DNA from: Thermofilum sp. NZ13
Lineage (GTDB): Archaea > Thermoproteota > Thermoprotei > Thermofilales > Thermofilaceae
Direction of reading: 5' to 3'
DNA length: 64,000 bases
Assembly: GCA_002855745.1 (NCBI GenBank)
Contig: NDWX01000006.1
Coordinates: 32,588-96,587 of the forward strand
Part shown: one piece after another, positions 15,712 through 24,249 of the stretch
Layout of the letters: each line of letters starts with the position of its first letter
Position numbering within the stretch: the stretch's first letter is position 1
Notes under the pieces: model-generated
What the model was told of the DNA's origin: nothing
What the model saw: only the letters and a program-made list of their open reading frames with translations
Databases searched by the model: none
Made by a program: the position numbers and the translations under genes

Positions 15712-17150
15712 CGCGATGCTAGAACTTTCTCTAAACTTCTCAAGTCCACTTCCTCGAGCACCAGCGTCGGGCTGAAGTCGAAGCGCCTGAAGCGGTAGTC
15801 CGCCAGGACTATGAGCGGGCTGTCCTCCGGTCTTCTCGCGGCTCTCCCGATGCACTGCAGGGTTGTGGTCACCATCGGCACCCACCTCGCAGCCTCACCG
15901 CCGATGCCTAAGCGGTTGTAGTAGCGCTCGTACCTCTCTTCGACCTCCGGTGGCAAGAAGGGCGCCCCCAGGAGGGCTACGGCGTCCGCGGAGAGGTCTA
16001 CTCCCTCGCTGAACCTGCCGTAGACGGTGTAGAGCGCCACCCCCCTCCACTCCGCTGGGAGGCGCTCCTCGTAGAAGTCCACCCCGGCGATGATTTGCCT
16101 CGCAACCCTCTCGGTGGCGAAGGCCAGCACCCTCGAGTAGCGCCGCCTCAGCGCCGTGAGCAGCTTGACGTAGCCCCAAATCGTCTCCGAGCCGTACTTG
16201 CTCGTAAGGTCCGTCAACACGAGGGCCTTTCTTGGCTGCTGGGGCACCCTGACGACCTGAGCCCCGAAGAGCCTTTCGAGGGGCTCAGGCACCGTACCAC
16301 TAAGATATATGCGGGGGTTAATGTTGGGCTTCCAGGGAGGCATGTAAACCTCGATTGCTCCTGCTTCTCGGTAGACTACCCCGCCCCTCACTACCGCCTT
16401 TAGCAGCCTTATAAGCGGCGCTAAAGCAGTATGCACCTTACCAAGCAACTCCCTGTAAAGCTGGAGTACGCTCTCAAGCGCCTCCTCAGCAGCACCCCGT
16501 TTTGAAAAAGCCTCCTCTACAACTGGCACTAGGCTCGGCTCCCTAGTTTTCAGCTCGTCCAGTGCTAGCTCCAGCTTGGCGAGATCGTACTTTAAAACCC
16601 TCGGTGCGAGGAGGTTGTGCGCTTCGTCTATGACGGCCGCCGCGTAGTAGCCGCTGACCCTGCGGTGGTAGTTCTGTACAACGATGTCGGCCCTGCTGAT
16701 CACGGCGTCCTGGGCGTAGTAGTGGCACACTCCCGGTAGCAGTTTAGGTAGCTCCTCCCAGCTCTCCGCCCATATGTCGCCCACCCCCTCACTGACCAGC
16801 GAGAGGAAGTGGGGGCACTGCGCCCTGAAAGCCCTGCAGAACTCCGCCACGTCCTCGACGCTCCTCGCGTAGGGGCACAGCTTTTCCCTCCCCGCCGCCA
16901 CAAAGGCCCTTAAGCCCAGCCTCGAAGCGTCGGCAACGACGCGCCTGCCGACCTCTAACGCTCTGGTGAGCCATAGTGCCGGTAGGCGCTGGGAGGCCTT
17001 CAGCCCTGCGAGGACAGCCAGAGTCTTGCCCCAGCCTGTGGGGGCCGCCAGTAGCACGTCACCTTTAAGCTCGGCTATCAGTTGCGCGACTTCAAGTTGC
17101 CCAGACCTCGGCTGTAGGCCCGCTTTCTCGAAGAGTTCCGCCTTTTTCAA
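15708..17150 (-). CDS. XPD/Rad3-family Fe-S DNA helicase
   Basis: 480 aa, rather short for XPD (about 550-600). Walker A is APTGWGKT (36-43); four Cys at 92, 105, 112 and 142 bracket the Arch region as in the 4Fe-4S domain; DEAH is at 175-178; QCIGRAARR near 443 is motif VI. XPD helicases unwind DNA 5' to 3'. The gene starts 5 nt after the VirB11-like gene ends, so it is the last gene of the ParA/coiled-coil/VirB11 operon. Its codons look richer in G and C than those of its neighbours. Role in repair is the default reading; the operon suggests a link to DNA transfer. Confidence 0.88.
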   Translation of the reverse strand: MKKAELFEKAGLQPRSGQLEVAQLIAELKGDVLLAAPTGWGKTLAVLAGLKASQRLPALWLTRALEVGRRVVADASRLGLRAFVAAGREKLCPYARSVEDVAEFCRAFRAQCPHFLSLVSEGVGDIWAESWEELPKLLPGVCHYYAQDAVISRADIVVQNYHRRVSGYYAAAVIDEAHNLLAPRVLKYDLAKLELALDELKTREPSLVPVVEEAFSKRGAAEEALESVLQLYRELLGKVHTALAPLIRLLKAVVRGGVVYREAGAIEVYMPPWKPNINPRIYLSGTVPEPLERLFGAQVVRVPQQPRKALVLTDLTSKYGSETIWGYVKLLTALRRRYSRVLAFATERVARQIIAGVDFYEERLPAEWRGVALYTVYGRFSEGVDLSADAVALLGAPFLPPEVEERYERYYNRLGIGGEAARWVPMVTTTLQCIGRAARRPEDSPLIVLADYRFRRFDFSPTLVLEEVDLRSLEKVLASR

Positions 17151-17155
17151 GGTTT

Positions 17156-18310
17156 TTACCGCTTGAGGCTCAAGCCAAAACCACTGTAGACCTCAGCTAA
17201 GGCTTGGTCTGCGGCACCCACGTACAGCTGATCTGGCACTGCTTTCAGGAAATCTTCTTCTGAGGCAAAGTCTCCGTCGGAGTATACCGGGAAGAGCCGT
17301 TGTCCGTCGCTCACGTAAATGCCTTCAACCTGCCTCTCCACACCGCTGGGAGTGACTTTCTTGCGTGTTTGAACAAAAACGTCGATGTATTGGAGCGCGC
17401 TGTTCTCGTCGCCGTACCCAAGGTGAGCTCTGAGAGCATCTGAAAGCACTTTTACAGCTTTCCTTATAGACGGGCTGTGAAAAGTTGTTATTGTCGGAAG
17501 GCCTGCGCGTCCTGGCTCGACGATGCTCCACACGTCCTCCGCCATTATTTCTCCAACCACCAGAACGTCGGGTCGATAGTATCTCATTGCAAACCTTACA
17601 CCCTCTGCCAAGTTATCGTTAATTACCCACGTGAACCATCCGTCCCTAAACACTAGCTCCCTGTACTTCTCGACAACTGCGATATGAAGAAACGGGTACC
17701 TAAGTGCCACTTCCCTCACTAGCGAGTTGAGCAGCGTGGACTTTCCTGAGCCAAGTGGTCCGAGAATAAGTACGACCGATGGTCTCATCAGCAAAAGAAG
17801 AAGCCTGGCAGCTGCAAGCGGAGGCAGGATCTCTGTGATCGCCGGCACTCTCGCGAAGCGAGTTGCAACCAGTTGCAACTGACCGCCCGAGGAAAGCTGA
17901 AGGGAGACTCTCCAGTCGTCGACGTCCACGACGCCTCTAGGGCGCCTCATGTCAACTTTTACTCCCGTTGCGGCAATTATCTTTACAATGATGTTTTCTA
18001 GCTCCTCCCTTGTGGGTGCTCCAACAATGCTCACCCTCCCAACGTTCTTTATTGTGACGATTGTTTTTCCCTCGAAAAGCCACACCTCTTCGGCCTCCTG
18101 GGATAGAAAGATTGGTGATAGCCTGCCCCATATGTCGTGCTCCCTCAAGGTAATTACGTCTACGCGCCCATCGTAACTGACAACGAAACCGCTCGGGTTT
18201 TTAACCAGTAATTTAGAACCCCTAGGTATAAGATCCTCAACACTCACAATTTCCTGGCTACTCTGCTTTCCCGTCTTGGATGTTCGAAGGATTCTCAGAG
18301 GGTTCATCAA
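17156..18310 (-). CDS. VirB11/TadA-type secretion ATPase
   Basis: 384 aa. A ring ATPase family that powers type IV secretion, pili and archaella from the cytosolic face. After an N-terminal domain with a family-like VKVDMRRPRGVVDVDDW segment (about 117-133), the ATPase core has GPLGSGKST (184-192, Walker A), VLVVGEI near 248 (Walker B) and PTITTFHSPS near 272 (His box). It overlaps the coiled-coil gene by 4 nt and is followed after 5 nt by the XPD-type helicase. It faces the membrane-protein operon across the divergent promoter. It could serve that machine, or the pilus platform at 47-48 kb that lacks a local ATPase. Confidence 0.88.
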   Translation of the reverse strand: MMNPLRILRTSKTGKQSSQEIVSVEDLIPRGSKLLVKNPSGFVVSYDGRVDVITLREHDIWGRLSPIFLSQEAEEVWLFEGKTIVTIKNVGRVSIVGAPTREELENIIVKIIAATGVKVDMRRPRGVVDVDDWRVSLQLSSGGQLQLVATRFARVPAITEILPPLAAARLLLLLMRPSVVLILGPLGSGKSTLLNSLVREVALRYPFLHIAVVEKYRELVFRDGWFTWVINDNLAEGVRFAMRYYRPDVLVVGEIMAEDVWSIVEPGRAGLPTITTFHSPSIRKAVKVLSDALRAHLGYGDENSALQYIDVFVQTRKKVTPSGVERQVEGIYVSDGQRLFPVYSDGDFASEEDFLKAVPDQLYVGAADQALAEVYSGFGLSLKR

Positions 18311-18651
18311 GCAACACCAGAAAATGCTTTGATAACCGAAGATATTCTCTCTTTCTCCTTTAACAGGCGATTTCTCTCACCCTCAAGCTTCGCGATTTCA
18401 GCCTCTATTCTGCTAATATCCCTATCAATTTCCGCCAACCTTTGGCGAACTTTGTCGGCTAAGGCTCCCTCAAATCCCAGACTCCTTAGAAGCTCCTCGA
18501 GAGTCCTCAACCCATGCTCAAGCATATCCTTATCCTCCACGACTCCTGAAGTTGTCTCCATCCTCATAGGCGGTGACGGAATTGGTAAAGACTGTTTCTC
18601 AGCGCGTTCAGCAACCCTCGACCCGTTCGCGAAAGGTCTCCTTAACGACAT
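18307..18651 (-). CDS. Coiled-coil protein of the transfer operon
   Basis: 114 aa. The first 45 residues are polar and probably disordered; residues 60-108 form a strong coiled coil (VRQRLAEIDRDISRIEAEIA continuing to KLEGERNRLLKEKERISSV). No known family. It overlaps the ParA gene by 1 nt and the VirB11-like gene by 4 nt, so the three are translationally coupled. A linker between the ParA-type and VirB11-type ATPases is a reasonable guess. Confidence 0.75.
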   Translation of the reverse strand: MSLRRPFANGSRVAERAEKQSLPIPSPPMRMETTSGVVEDKDMLEHGLRTLEELLRSLGFEGALADKVRQRLAEIDRDISRIEAEIAKLEGERNRLLKEKERISSVIKAFSGVA

Positions 18652-19364
18652 CAGCCTGTCACCTTCAGCAACGGCTTCTCAATGCGGTAAGCTAGGAGCC
18701 TCAGCTCATCTTTAACACGGCGATTTGATAGGGAGTAAGCGTCTTCAATATTGCTCGTAAGCGAAAACAGGAGAGCAGAGTCGAACGGAAGCGTAAACAC
18801 CGATCCGAATTCATCCTCTGCTTTCTCTTTCCACTCACCCATCATCGTAAAGTACTTATTGAGAAGCGGTAACACAAGCTTTCTGCTGCGAAAAGCTCTC
18901 CGCTTTAACCACTCTTTAACCGCCTGGAAAGACAGAGAATCAGGATTAAATACCGGGACAATTATTTCGGCTAAGCCCACTATGGGGTCATATAGCGAGC
19001 CGGGGTAAGCGGGCAGATCTATAAACACGTGCGAAACGCGGCTGCTCACGCGGTCTAGCAAGTACTCAAGCGTTTCGGCGTCCACGGGACCTATCTCGCC
19101 ACGGCTTGGGGCGACATGCAGGTTGTCGCTAAATGGACTTGTCACGATAACATCGCTCCAGGAGGCGTTTCCCAGGAAATAGTCGTTGAGGTACGGTGGG
19201 CCGGGGTCCCTATCCAGGGTTAGCCGGGTGCTACTGCCGTATTCGCCTAAATCAATGAGGAGTACTTGTCTACCGCTCTTCGCGAGGTGATAGCTTAAGA
19301 GGCTGGCGGTTACTGTTTTCCCAGTCCCTCCTTTGTTACCAGAGGCAAACGCCACGATAACCAT
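18651..19364 (-). CDS. ParA/MinD-family ATPase
   Basis: 237 aa. SGNKGGTGKTVTASLLS near residue 8 is the deviant Walker A (KGGxGKT) of ParA/MinD; VLLIDLGEYGSSTRL near 35 and HVFIDLPAYPG near 113 give the switch and Walker B regions. Such ATPases position DNA or membrane machines; TadZ/CpaE, which sits beside TadA-type ATPases in Tad pilus loci, is the closest functional parallel for this gene order. First gene of the leftward operon; a TATA-like CTTATTAATG lies about 30 nt before the ATG. A truncated relative lies at 62926. Confidence 0.88.
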   Translation of the reverse strand: MVIVAFASGNKGGTGKTVTASLLSYHLAKSGRQVLLIDLGEYGSSTRLTLDRDPGPPYLNDYFLGNASWSDVIVTSPFSDNLHVAPSRGEIGPVDAETLEYLLDRVSSRVSHVFIDLPAYPGSLYDPIVGLAEIIVPVFNPDSLSFQAVKEWLKRRAFRSRKLVLPLLNKYFTMMGEWKEKAEDEFGSVFTLPFDSALLFSLTSNIEDAYSLSNRRVKDELRLLAYRIEKPLLKVTG

Positions 19365-19460
19365 AGTATTCCTGCTTGCTTACATGTGCGCATTAATAAG
19401 ACAGATAAGCGCGGTTCCTTCTCTCACTTTTCAATATAAACTTGCGGCTGAGTTTCAACG
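19365..19460. promoter_or_regulatory. Divergent promoter region of the transfer locus
   Basis: 96 bp between the ParA-type gene and the first rightward gene. Rightward TATA CAATATAAAC is centred near 19437, 24 nt before ATG 19461. Leftward TATA-like CTTATTAATG (minus strand, 19390-19400) is about 30 nt before the ATG at 19364. Both messages would be nearly leaderless, and one regulator could control both operons. Confidence 0.6.
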
Positions 19461-19955
19461 ATGAACTTTAAGGATAAAATTAAGCTGAAAATCCTCCAGG
19501 TTAGGTTCGAAGCATCGCTTAGAAGAACAAGAAGGAAAGAAGTGGTGGAGTGGCGCAACGTCGATGAGAAGCTCGCCGCCATTGTCCCCCTTGCGCTAAA
19601 CGCACCTTCGCTTCTGCAGCCTGAGGAGATTGTATTGAAGATTTTTCAGCCTTTCATTGATGTCCTAGCCCTTCTGTCTGCGATAACCTTCGGTATCGGC
19701 GTTCTCGGCTTTATTATACTTATTTTGGACGCCGTCCTTTCATGGGTAACCGGAGGGAGCTTTGGGAGAAGCCTTGCCGTGTCTAAATTTATACGCGCCG
19801 CTGAAACGCTCGCGATCATACCGTTAACTTTCTTCGTCGTCTACGTGCTTAACTCGCTAGGCATCCCGGAGATCTCCAGCATTGCTCAGATCATGGATAG
19901 TCTTCTGAGGCGTGGCTGGGCCATAATTGTAGGCACGCTATCGAAGGGAGTGTAG
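19461..19955 (+). CDS. Two-TM protein, VirB2/CedA1-like pilin candidate
   Basis: 164 aa. A basic amphipathic N-terminus (about 1-60) is followed by hydrophobic helices at about 61-92 and 112-133, joined by a short loop with WVTGGSFGRS, then a weakly hydrophobic tail. Two antiparallel membrane helices with a basic loop are the layout of VirB2-like pilins and of CedA1-type subunits of archaeal DNA-import machines. The protein is longer than typical members because of its N-terminal extension. The next gene starts on the very next base after its stop. The pilin role is inference from topology and position. Confidence 0.65.
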   Translation: MNFKDKIKLKILQVRFEASLRRTRRKEVVEWRNVDEKLAAIVPLALNAPSLLQPEEIVLKIFQPFIDVLALLSAITFGIGVLGFIILILDAVLSWVTGGSFGRSLAVSKFIRAAETLAIIPLTFFVVYVLNSLGIPEISSIAQIMDSLLRRGWAIIVGTLSKGV

Positions 19956-20735
19956 ATGCTGGTTGTTGATCTCGTCGCCGCGAGTGGGGCACTACTGTAC
20001 CTCGCGCTCGGAACGCTCAAGTGGACATTAGGTAGACGCGGTGAAGCTGTCTATGATTTCGAGGCAGCCGTGAATGTATTGCTCTACACCGTTATCCTTC
20101 AGGTGATCTTCTCAGCCGCTGACAGCATAGCCGGCTCGATCGGAATACCTATAAGCCTCAACTCCGCGGGCTTCGTCAGCGAGAGACTCAACGAGAGCAG
20201 TTTGACATTTGCTAATGCCAGCAGACTAGCCGTCGAAACGATCCTTTACGTCCAGAGCGAGCGAGCGGTTCTGGCGTCCGCGCCTCTTACATCGCCATTC
20301 GCTAGCGTACTTGGTGCAGCAACGGGCTGGTCTGTAACCGAGTTATCTATAGCTGCGATATTTTTTCTGCACTTAAGCTTCGCCTCGAGGGTTGTAGCTG
20401 CAGCCTCACCATATCTCGCCCTAGTTGGTTCTGCTCTGCTACCAGTCCCTAAGTTTCGAAGGTGGGGCAGTAGTTTTCTGGCAATCTATCTCGCAACGAG
20501 TTTAGGCTTGTTGTACAGCAACTCTGTGACGGCGAAAGCTATAGGCAGGGTCCATAGACCCTCGCCTTTTTCTCCGGCAGACTGGGTCAACGTAGCGAGC
20601 ATTGCAGGTGATACCGCCGTAGCTTTAGGTGAGGCGATGACCCTGAGCGCGGTAGCTCTATCGCTAGCAACGGCGGCTGGAGTGGGTTTCGCCGGAATCT
20701 TCGAGGGGATCTACGTCAACTTTGTGAGAGTATGA
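19956..20735 (+). CDS. Polytopic membrane protein, VirB6/CedA-like (short paralogue)
   Basis: 259 aa with about six hydrophobic helices. It shares with the N-terminal 200 residues of the next protein the same order: a first helix, a KW-x2-GRR basic turn (TLKWTLGRRGEAV here, GKWFTGRRSEAV there), a helix, a Ser-rich extracytoplasmic loop, and a late helix after VPKFRRW / VPRVRRL. The two are therefore paralogues. Polytopic proteins of this kind form the membrane channel in type IV secretion (VirB6) and in Ced (CedA). The gene abuts its upstream neighbour and overlaps the next by 4 nt. Confidence 0.7.
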   Translation: MLVVDLVAASGALLYLALGTLKWTLGRRGEAVYDFEAAVNVLLYTVILQVIFSAADSIAGSIGIPISLNSAGFVSERLNESSLTFANASRLAVETILYVQSERAVLASAPLTSPFASVLGAATGWSVTELSIAAIFFLHLSFASRVVAAASPYLALVGSALLPVPKFRRWGSSFLAIYLATSLGLLYSNSVTAKAIGRVHRPSPFSPADWVNVASIAGDTAVALGEAMTLSAVALSLATAAGVGFAGIFEGIYVNFVRV

Positions 20736-23149
20736 TCGCGTGGTCGGTCGGCCCTTTGGTAGTGCTGCTCGTTTTCCTGGGTAAATGGTTCACGGGGCGG
20801 AGGAGCGAGGCGGTGAGTTGGCTCTCCAGAGAACTGGCTGAAGTGCTACTGGCGGTGTCTATAGTGATGGCATTAGAGCCACTCCTCTCTATGGCCGGGC
20901 CAGGGCTTTTCGATTCTGCTAAGAGCACTATCGATAGGAGTATAGCCTCGCTAAGCGCATTCCTTGACCGGCTTCTGGATCTTTCGAAAGCAGTGGCTGT
21001 TTTGGATGTTGTACTAGGCATTGTTTTCGCGGAGGCAGGGAGCTCGACGGCTCCGACGGTCGTCGTGGGTTATCAAACATCTATGCACGCTGCTCTGGGA
21101 CCCCTGGAACTGCTAGCCACCTCTACTGGACTCGCCCTCGCATTGCTTCGAGGCTTGCTAACCGTTTTAAACTTCTCCCCGAGCTTTCAAGGCCTGCTTG
21201 TTTCGCTGACACCTACATTGCTTGTACCGAGGGTGCGAAGGCTCACTTTACCCGTGTGGTTTGTCGCATTCATCCTCGCCGTTTTGATACCCACCGCCGT
21301 TCAAACGTACACTTTGAGCCTTCAGCCTCTAAGTGTTAGGATTCCCGTTGAGAGCAACATTGGGGTTGTGAAGTTTCACGTAGAGGACGTTTCCGCTACT
21401 CCTATTTTCAAGCCAGATGTGTTGGTAGCTCTCCGAGATGATGAGGGCCACGTGTACGTGACCCGGATCCGCGAGGGCTCGGCGGTGTTGCTCCCGATTG
21501 GAAACTACACTGCCCTCTGGTTGGTTCACTACTGGACCAACTTTACGCTCCATGCGTGCTGCTACTCCCCGCGCGAGTACTCGAGCTGCAACTGCTACGT
21601 CTGGCCAGCCGTCTTTCAAGTTAAAGAAGGCTATACCACTGACGTCCAGGTATGGTTACCGGTAGAGCCTATCGAAGAGGGTAACGGGCACTCAGGCCAC
21701 GTGTTGGCCTATGTGGGAGACTCTATTGTGCGGTCGAATAAGGGAGAGGGGTACGTCACCTACTCATTTTCACTTCACGAACTAAGGCGCGGTGTAACGG
21801 TTCTTGTACGAGGGGGGCCGTACCGCGTGCAGTACAGCCCGAATCTTGGAGGGTGTAAGCCTAACATAACAGTGAGCGGCGGGAAGCCTCCAGGCAAACT
21901 CATAGATCCCAGCTGGCTCCGACAAGCCAGAGAAGCTTACAAGAAGTGGCTACAACGTGTTGCCAGAGGAATCTCCGTAAACGGGGATGTGCCACTCAAT
22001 CTGACCGAGACGCCCATCCCGGGTTTCAGCGAGTACGCGCTCCACATTAGCATTGCTCACTGCGACTTCACGGAGGGGAACGCAACAGTTAATCTGAACT
22101 TAACAATATGGGGTATCGCTCAGTGGAACGCGACAACAGCCCCGACTTATATTAGCTCATGGGATCCTGTCACCCGCTTTACGGCGTGGATAACCGAGAA
22201 TGTCGTCGAGGTTCTAAACCCCATCGCACAGCTATTTGGGATTGTGATGACTTTATTGATCACTGCTTCGGCACTTTTAAGCTTCGCTGGAGTAAGCGCA
22301 TTTTACTTGAGCGATTGGGCTAAGGCTCTCCTACCACATCCTCGCAGCCTCATAAAACCACCGTTACTCAGCTGGGCCAAGAAAGTCCTAGACAGAGAGA
22401 GGAGGGAGGATGAGGAGCGTTGGATTGAAAATCATCTGGACGATCCAACCCGAGTAAACGAGGTGGAGAATTTATTCAAGAAAAAACGCGGTTCCACATT
22501 CTCTAAGAGAACCGACAGGGGGTTATTCGAGGTGACGGTAAGCGAACGGGAGGCGCGTAGAAAGAGCAGCAGGGTCAAAAAACTCCTGAACATGTACCTT
22601 CGTTCCCGAAAGGGCTTGAGAGCTCTTGAGGGGCCTGTAAGGCTAGTAGTGAAGGAAAAACTCCCCCAGCTACCCCTGAAATTACATATAATGTACCACG
22701 CGATTCGCGGCTACAGGAGATTCTCCTATAGGCAACTTAACTTCGAAGCTGCTGACAATTATATAATGACGCTAGATAGGGATCTCTACACGCGGATCTT
22801 AACGACTTACAAGCAACTGGCTTTGAACGACCTGAGATCCTCCTCGAGAAACCAAGAGGATGTTTCAAGGCTAATCAAGCTCATAGAAAATGCAGAAACC
22901 CTTAGTGAGGTCGACACTGGGGTTATCTACGCGACAGGGTTTGATCATGAGTTGTACCTCTCGCTCCTCAAGAGGTACAAGATCTACGAAGAGCCTATCT
23001 TCTCGAGAAAAGCGCTTCTGCTGAACTATCGACTCCAGGCGCTTAAACGGCTAGGTAGCGGAGAAAATGTAAAGTGGGCTCGCGAACTGTACCTGAATTT
23101 CAGGCGAGCTAGTGAAAAGGACTCTCCAGGGCTGGAAGGAAGCCGATAG
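20732..23149 (+). CDS. Large CedA/VirB6-like membrane protein with extracellular and cytosolic domains
   Basis: 805 aa. Residues 1-195 hold about five membrane helices paralogous to the preceding protein. Residues about 195-495 are extracytoplasmic: beta-rich, with Cys at 275, 276, 286, 288, 385 and 444 and several N-X-S/T sequons (for example NFT, NLT, NAT). A helix at about 496-522 returns to the cytosol, and 530-805 is a charged helical domain (KVLDRERREDEERW ...). It is the largest part of the five-gene operon and the likely channel/scaffold. No Pfam-type domain recognised by eye; CedA-like is inference from topology and neighbours. Confidence 0.72.
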   Translation: MIAWSVGPLVVLLVFLGKWFTGRRSEAVSWLSRELAEVLLAVSIVMALEPLLSMAGPGLFDSAKSTIDRSIASLSAFLDRLLDLSKAVAVLDVVLGIVFAEAGSSTAPTVVVGYQTSMHAALGPLELLATSTGLALALLRGLLTVLNFSPSFQGLLVSLTPTLLVPRVRRLTLPVWFVAFILAVLIPTAVQTYTLSLQPLSVRIPVESNIGVVKFHVEDVSATPIFKPDVLVALRDDEGHVYVTRIREGSAVLLPIGNYTALWLVHYWTNFTLHACCYSPREYSSCNCYVWPAVFQVKEGYTTDVQVWLPVEPIEEGNGHSGHVLAYVGDSIVRSNKGEGYVTYSFSLHELRRGVTVLVRGGPYRVQYSPNLGGCKPNITVSGGKPPGKLIDPSWLRQAREAYKKWLQRVARGISVNGDVPLNLTETPIPGFSEYALHISIAHCDFTEGNATVNLNLTIWGIAQWNATTAPTYISSWDPVTRFTAWITENVVEVLNPIAQLFGIVMTLLITASALLSFAGVSAFYLSDWAKALLPHPRSLIKPPLLSWAKKVLDRERREDEERWIENHLDDPTRVNEVENLFKKKRGSTFSKRTDRGLFEVTVSEREARRKSSRVKKLLNMYLRSRKGLRALEGPVRLVVKEKLPQLPLKLHIMYHAIRGYRRFSYRQLNFEAADNYIMTLDRDLYTRILTTYKQLALNDLRSSSRNQEDVSRLIKLIENAETLSEVDTGVIYATGFDHELYLSLLKRYKIYEEPIFSRKALLLNYRLQALKRLGSGENVKWARELYLNFRRASEKDSPGLEGSR

Positions 23150-23169
23150 TACTCGAGGAGGGGCGGGCA

Positions 23170-24240
23170 TTGAACAGAAGTTTAGTCTCCCTTCTTCTGT
23201 TCCTCTCAGGTCTTTCGCTGACAACTTACTCGCTTCCACTAGCCTACATTTTAATCTCGCTCTCGTTCACCGTGTCAGCTAAAGAGATATTCAAGCTGTT
23301 TGTGAGCTTTACGCTGAGCGGATGCCCGTTACAGAGACTCGAGTGCCTCGAGAACGCGTGCTACAGTAGGATGGGTAACCTGTATTGCGGATACATAGGC
23401 TTCGAGGTACTTGACTGCCGGCACGGTTGCTACGACCTCGACGAAAGAGGATTCTGGGCACGCTCTATGACGCTTTTCAACGCGGCATTCACCTCAGGTG
23501 GGCAGTACTTCTTCGTAGTGCAAAGTGGGAGAGTGTTCCTGCTAGCAAAGAGATGCGTGACTAGGCTTTGCGATCTCGCGAACAACCTACTAGAGGCTAA
23601 AGAGACCATTGAGCTGGGAAACGAGCTTACCGGGTGTGCCCTCAGGAGGCTGAGGGCAGACGAGGTTAGGGAAATCCTCAGGCCAGCCTGGTTGAAACAG
23701 GTGAGAGGTAGTCCTATAAGGCTTCTGGGAGTGCTTATTCTGACTGCAATCCTCACCCCTTATTTCCCTCCATCCCTCGTCCTCCTAGTGCTTCAGGTAA
23801 TGGTTATACCCCTAATCAAAGGTGATATTTACTCCGTAAACCTGAGTCGCGAGACCCAAGTTTACAGCTTACGAGAGTCCACAGTAACATACACTTACCC
23901 AAGCCTCCGCGAGGTGTTCTCCAGGGCGCGGATCAACTACAGACTTGCACAGTCGATAGAGTACCTTGCCTTCAGGCTTGAGCCGGCTTCATGGGAGCAT
24001 TCAAGCAAGATAGACGCAAAGGCATACCGGAGCTATGAGTTTGGAACCGCCCTGGATAAGCTGAGCACAATCCACCAGAGCCAGAAGTACTTCCTTGCGA
24101 GCAGGAGAAGGTGGGAAAGACGGGAACCCGTTTACCTGGCATCGGCCATCCTGATAGCAACTCCCCACGTGCGCGAAGTATATGACCGGATGGGTCTCCA
24201 CTTTTCCCATGACGTATTCGCGTTAAAAGTACTAGAGTAG
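23170..24240 (+). CDS. Membrane-anchored partner of the VirB4-type ATPase (possible split VirB3-VirB4 N-terminal part)
   Basis: 356 aa from TTG 23170, preceded by the strong Shine-Dalgarno-like GAGGAGGGGCG. Two short hydrophobic hairpins, at about 5-50 and 183-215, separate a Cys-rich middle (CPLQRLECLENACY, then CRHGCYDL) from a C-terminal soluble domain. Bacterial VirB4 ATPases carry an N-terminal non-ATPase domain, sometimes fused to the membrane protein VirB3; this protein sits directly before a VirB4-type ATPase that lacks such a domain, so the two may be a split form. That is inference; no clear homologue recognised. Confidence 0.6.
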   Translation: MNRSLVSLLLFLSGLSLTTYSLPLAYILISLSFTVSAKEIFKLFVSFTLSGCPLQRLECLENACYSRMGNLYCGYIGFEVLDCRHGCYDLDERGFWARSMTLFNAAFTSGGQYFFVVQSGRVFLLAKRCVTRLCDLANNLLEAKETIELGNELTGCALRRLRADEVREILRPAWLKQVRGSPIRLLGVLILTAILTPYFPPSLVLLVLQVMVIPLIKGDIYSVNLSRETQVYSLRESTVTYTYPSLREVFSRARINYRLAQSIEYLAFRLEPASWEHSSKIDAKAYRSYEFGTALDKLSTIHQSQKYFLASRRRWERREPVYLASAILIATPHVREVYDRMGLHFSHDVFALKVLE

Positions 24241-24249
24241 CGTATAGCG

